A DNA stretch of 64,000 nucleotides from a bacterium (GTDB lineage: Bacteria > Cyanobacteriota > Vampirovibrionia > Gastranaerophilales > Gastranaerophilaceae). The stretch covers positions 1 to 64,000 of the forward strand of contig JAFUEV010000042.1 of the NCBI GenBank assembly GCA_017470245.1, read 5' to 3'. Each line of letters starts with the position of its first letter. The first letter of the stretch is position 1. A model generated the notes under the pieces. It worked only from the letters and a program-made list of their open reading frames with translations, searched no databases and was not told the DNA's origin. The translations under genes and the position numbers were made by a program. Shown here one piece after another: positions 61,890 through 64,000 of the stretch.

Positions 61890-62748
61890 TATTTTCTTGA
61901 TTATCCTTTGAAATTAAATTTATTTTGATAGTAACAGGCATACCCTGTCTTAAATATTCATCAATATCATTGATATAAACTCTAATACGATAAACTAAGT
62001 TAGTTCTTGTATCTGTTGATTGAACTGTCTTTGGAGTAAACTCCGCAACAGGTGAAATATACCCGATTTGACCTTTGTATTCTCTTCTCTTTCCTGTGTT
62101 TGGATTTGTTGTATCTGTATAAACATTTACTTCTTGTCCGTATTTAATATTTCCTAAATCAGTTTCATTAACATAAGCTCTAACCCATACAGGATTAGTT
62201 TTTGCCATTGTATAAACAGGTTGTCCTTTTGCAACGTTGCTTCCCGGCTCAACAACACGAACCATAATAATACCATCCTCAGGAGCATAAAGTTTTGTAT
62301 AATCAAGTTGGTTTTTTGCATAAGCTTTATTTGCCTGTGCTATTTTATATTCTGCAGAAGTTCGATTTTTATTATTAAAAAGGGTTTCTACATCCTGTTC
62401 AGATACTGCACCTGCCTTGCCTAAATTTTTATTTCTTTGATATTTACTTAAAGCATCTTCTTTTATTGCAAGCGTTCTATCTACTTCTGCCGAGGCTTTT
62501 TCATATTCTGATTCATAATCTCTTGAATCCAAAGTGGCAATAAGTTCATCCTTTTGAACAGTATCGCCTTCTTCTTTTTTTAATTCTTTTATTTGTCCGC
62601 CTGCAAGAAAACTTAAATCAATTTGTCTGATTTCAATATTTCCGTATAATGTTAATTCGTTTATAGTTTCCTTATTATTTGACTTATAACAATATGTACA
62701 AAGCCCTATAAAAATGATTAATATTAATATAACAGCTTTTTTTATCAT
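61870..62748 (-). CDS. HlyD-family membrane-fusion protein (YbhG-like)
   Basis: A 292-residue periplasmic adaptor with one N-terminal membrane helix. Two biotinyl-lipoyl half-domains (IRQIDLSFLAGGQIKELKKE and YTKLYAPEDGIIMVRVVEPG) flank a coiled-coil hairpin (about 70-130), then a beta-barrel (PVWVRAYVNETDLGNI). It links the inner-membrane ABC exporter to an outer-membrane channel, implying an outer membrane; no TolC gene is here. GGGAG precedes the ATG. It heads the operon. Confidence 0.9.
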   Translation of the reverse strand: MIKKAVILILIIFIGLCTYCYKSNNKETINELTLYGNIEIRQIDLSFLAGGQIKELKKEEGDTVQKDELIATLDSRDYESEYEKASAEVDRTLAIKEDALSKYQRNKNLGKAGAVSEQDVETLFNNKNRTSAEYKIAQANKAYAKNQLDYTKLYAPEDGIIMVRVVEPGSNVAKGQPVYTMAKTNPVWVRAYVNETDLGNIKYGQEVNVYTDTTNPNTGKRREYKGQIGYISPVAEFTPKTVQSTDTRTNLVYRIRVYINDIDEYLRQGMPVTIKINLISKDNQENNADGNN

Positions 62749-62932
62749 ATTTACTCCCTAACTTCATTTAACAAGGCATTGATGTATGAAATTATATTTT
62801 TGTTTATTATAATTATCTTTTGCTATTAATTTTTATTTAAAACCATCGTCGAAATTGTGTCAAATTTATAAAATTGAAGGATAACAAAATTTCTTATTTA
62901 TGGTTGTTATAGTAAATAAAGGAATGGAAAAA

Positions 62933-64000
62933 ATGAAAATATCATCGTTACCAAATACTAATATGTTTCAATTGACAAAAATTCCGTTAAAACATAATAA
63001 TAAAATATCTTTTAATAAAAATGTAACTTCTGAGTTAAAATTAAAATCATTGGATAAAGATACTGTAAGTTTTGGATTTAATCAAGGAAGAGTAGACCCG
63101 GATATTCAGTTATATCGTTGCATAGGTCAATCAGAATATGATAGCTTAATGGCAGGTGAACGTGTATTAAGTTCGGGATATTTAACTTCTGATCCTAAAG
63201 GTTGGAAAGCATATAATTGGAATAGCGGATTTCATGATTTTAAAACCGAGCAAAATTATTTTATAACATTTAAAAAAAATCATTTATTTGTATGTGATGC
63301 AAGAGATGATGAAGAAGATACAAGATATGTAACTCATTCTTCGTATACACTTGATGATATAGATAATATAAGACGCGGTACTAATGTACACGGCGAGATG
63401 GTTTATGCGGAAAATGATGAGATGATAGTACAAGATATTCAACAAAAGAAACTGGCAATAGCAAATCTGCTTAGTATTCTTAAAACATCATCCAATCCGA
63501 CTGACAGGGCAAATGCTTGGGATGAACTTATCAGCTATTCTGTCGAGTTTCCTGAAATAATTTTAAATTTGGTAAAAGATATAGTTGATTTTAATTCGCA
63601 AGAGGATGTTTACGGATATTCAACAATTATTACAAAATATGATTCTCCGGAATATATGGATGAATACCGAAAATGTTTGCATTCATATGTAAGTACGGAT
63701 ATAATGCCAAGTGTTGATTTTTCTTATCTTATGCATCATGCACAAAAAGAAGATTTGCCTGATATTATGAAAATAATCGATAAAGAGAAAATATATTCAA
63801 AACCTGCTGCTGTAATTTTGGATAGAATATCGGATGAAGATTATGTTATAAATAATCTTCTGGAAGATAATATTAAAAAATTAGATATACTTTGCTATTA
63901 TTTAAAAGATAAAAACAGTGACGGAAAATATAATAATTTATTTTCTATAATTCTCCAAAAAGCACAAAATATTGAAATTGACCCGTATTCTTTTACCGGA
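62933..64000 (+). CDS. Lineage-specific protein with possible ADP-ribosyltransferase-like domain (C-terminus beyond the edge)
   Basis: ATG 62933 follows GGAATGG. The frame is open for 356 codons to the window end. The N-terminus, Met-Lys-Ile-Ser-Ser, reaches ISFNK (25-29) and VSFGF (45-49). Residues 57-165 have YRCIGQSEYDSLMAGERV (Arg62), a Thr/Ser strand near 85, TEQNYFITFK and HGEMVYAEN (Glu155), in the Arg, Ser/Thr, Glu order seen in ADP-ribosyltransferases. The remaining residues look helical, perhaps HEAT-like. The enzyme role is a hypothesis. Confidence 0.6.
   Translation, partial: MKISSLPNTNMFQLTKIPLKHNNKISFNKNVTSELKLKSLDKDTVSFGFNQGRVDPDIQLYRCIGQSEYDSLMAGERVLSSGYLTSDPKGWKAYNWNSGFHDFKTEQNYFITFKKNHLFVCDARDDEEDTRYVTHSSYTLDDIDNIRRGTNVHGEMVYAENDEMIVQDIQQKKLAIANLLSILKTSSNPTDRANAWDELISYSVEFPEIILNLVKDIVDFNSQEDVYGYSTIITKYDSPEYMDEYRKCLHSYVSTDIMPSVDFSYLMHHAQKEDLPDIMKIIDKEKIYSKPAAVILDRISDEDYVINNLLEDNIKKLDILCYYLKDKNSDGKYNNLFSIILQKAQNIEIDPYSFTG

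Noticed and set aside
61870-62748. Type I secretion adaptor for the RTX-like protein
   Set aside because: Although HlyD-like, it is in an operon with ABC-2 permeases and a dual ATPase of the YbhFSR type, not a HlyB-like peptide exporter.

Overview
The window is AT-rich, densely coded DNA from a bacterium, most likely an uncultured gut relative of the Cyanobacteria (Vampirovibrionia/Melainabacteria, order Gastranaerophilales). This is inference, from: the very low GC; a short cyanobacterial-type SSB without the usual acidic tail; a pseudopilin; many lineage-type hypothetical proteins; and a recurring N-terminal motif (Met-[Lys/Gln/Arg]-Ile, a short Asn/Ser-rich stretch, then Ser/Asn-Phe-[Gly/Lys]) on otherwise unrelated proteins. 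No 16S gene is present to settle it.

Layout. 1-2.6 kb: a large lineage-specific protein cut by the left edge, and a small hypothetical. 2.6-4.5 kb: accB-accC (acetyl-CoA carboxylase). 4.5-7.6 kb: three tandem GNAT-like paralogs and a secreted alpha/beta hydrolase. 7.7-9.3 kb: ferritin, a 38-residue membrane protein and a family 2 glycosyltransferase. 9.3-11.9 kb: a GAF/HD-GYP protein with a LuxR-type response regulator. 11.9-16.7 kb: a large lineage-specific protein, rpsT, a likely rpoZ, a TPR protein and a flippase-like membrane protein. 16.8-21.5 kb: an NfnB/GltD-like flavoprotein and the two L-serine dehydratase subunits, separated by a U32-like gene on the other strand. 21.5-27.4 kb: a candidate small RNA, a 43-residue protein, comM, the biotin operon bioF-bioG-bioC, and a lysozyme-like protein. 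27.5-35.3 kb: a Na/Pi cotransporter, heptose kinase, DUF4330 protein, O-antigen-ligase-like protein, signal peptidase I and a prenyl synthase. 35.3-37.0 kb: an accessory island between tRNA-Gly and tRNA-Met, with inverted repeats, remnants of a Mu-like transposition ATPase and a structured-RNA candidate. 37.1-39.7 kb: a TIM-barrel-like protein and a ferritin-like di-iron protein. 39.8-48.9 kb: gloA, pdxA, a four-carbon-acid-sugar kinase, ssb, a TagF-like transferase, cca, rsmE, two paralogs and a fused class I fumarase. 48.9-49.2 kb: tRNA-Pro preceded by a partial copy of its 5' end. 49.4-55.7 kb: an 854-residue RTX-like repeat protein, a pseudopilin, hypotheticals, a decayed small gene and ogt. 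55.9-58.1 kb: a membrane-anchored protein that appears to fuse a Cys form of the UGSC redox domain to a GWTDGLP domain. 58.1-62.7 kb: a YbhGFSR-like ABC exporter. 62.9 kb to the right edge: the N-terminus of a protein with a possible ADP-ribosyltransferase-like domain.

Connections. The biotin genes would supply the cofactor for AccB. The CCA-adding enzyme is needed because tRNA-Gly and tRNA-Met lack an encoded CCA, although tRNA-Pro has one. PdxA next to a DUF1537 kinase suggests four-carbon acid-sugar catabolism as an alternative to vitamin B6 synthesis. The heptose kinase, ligase-like and flippase-like genes fit an outer envelope carrying LPS-like glycans.

No CRISPR array, complete prophage or intact insertion sequence was seen. 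The strongest candidates for something undescribed are the shared N-terminal motif, the UGSC-like fusion, the inverted-repeat island with its RNA, and the RTX-like repeat protein.
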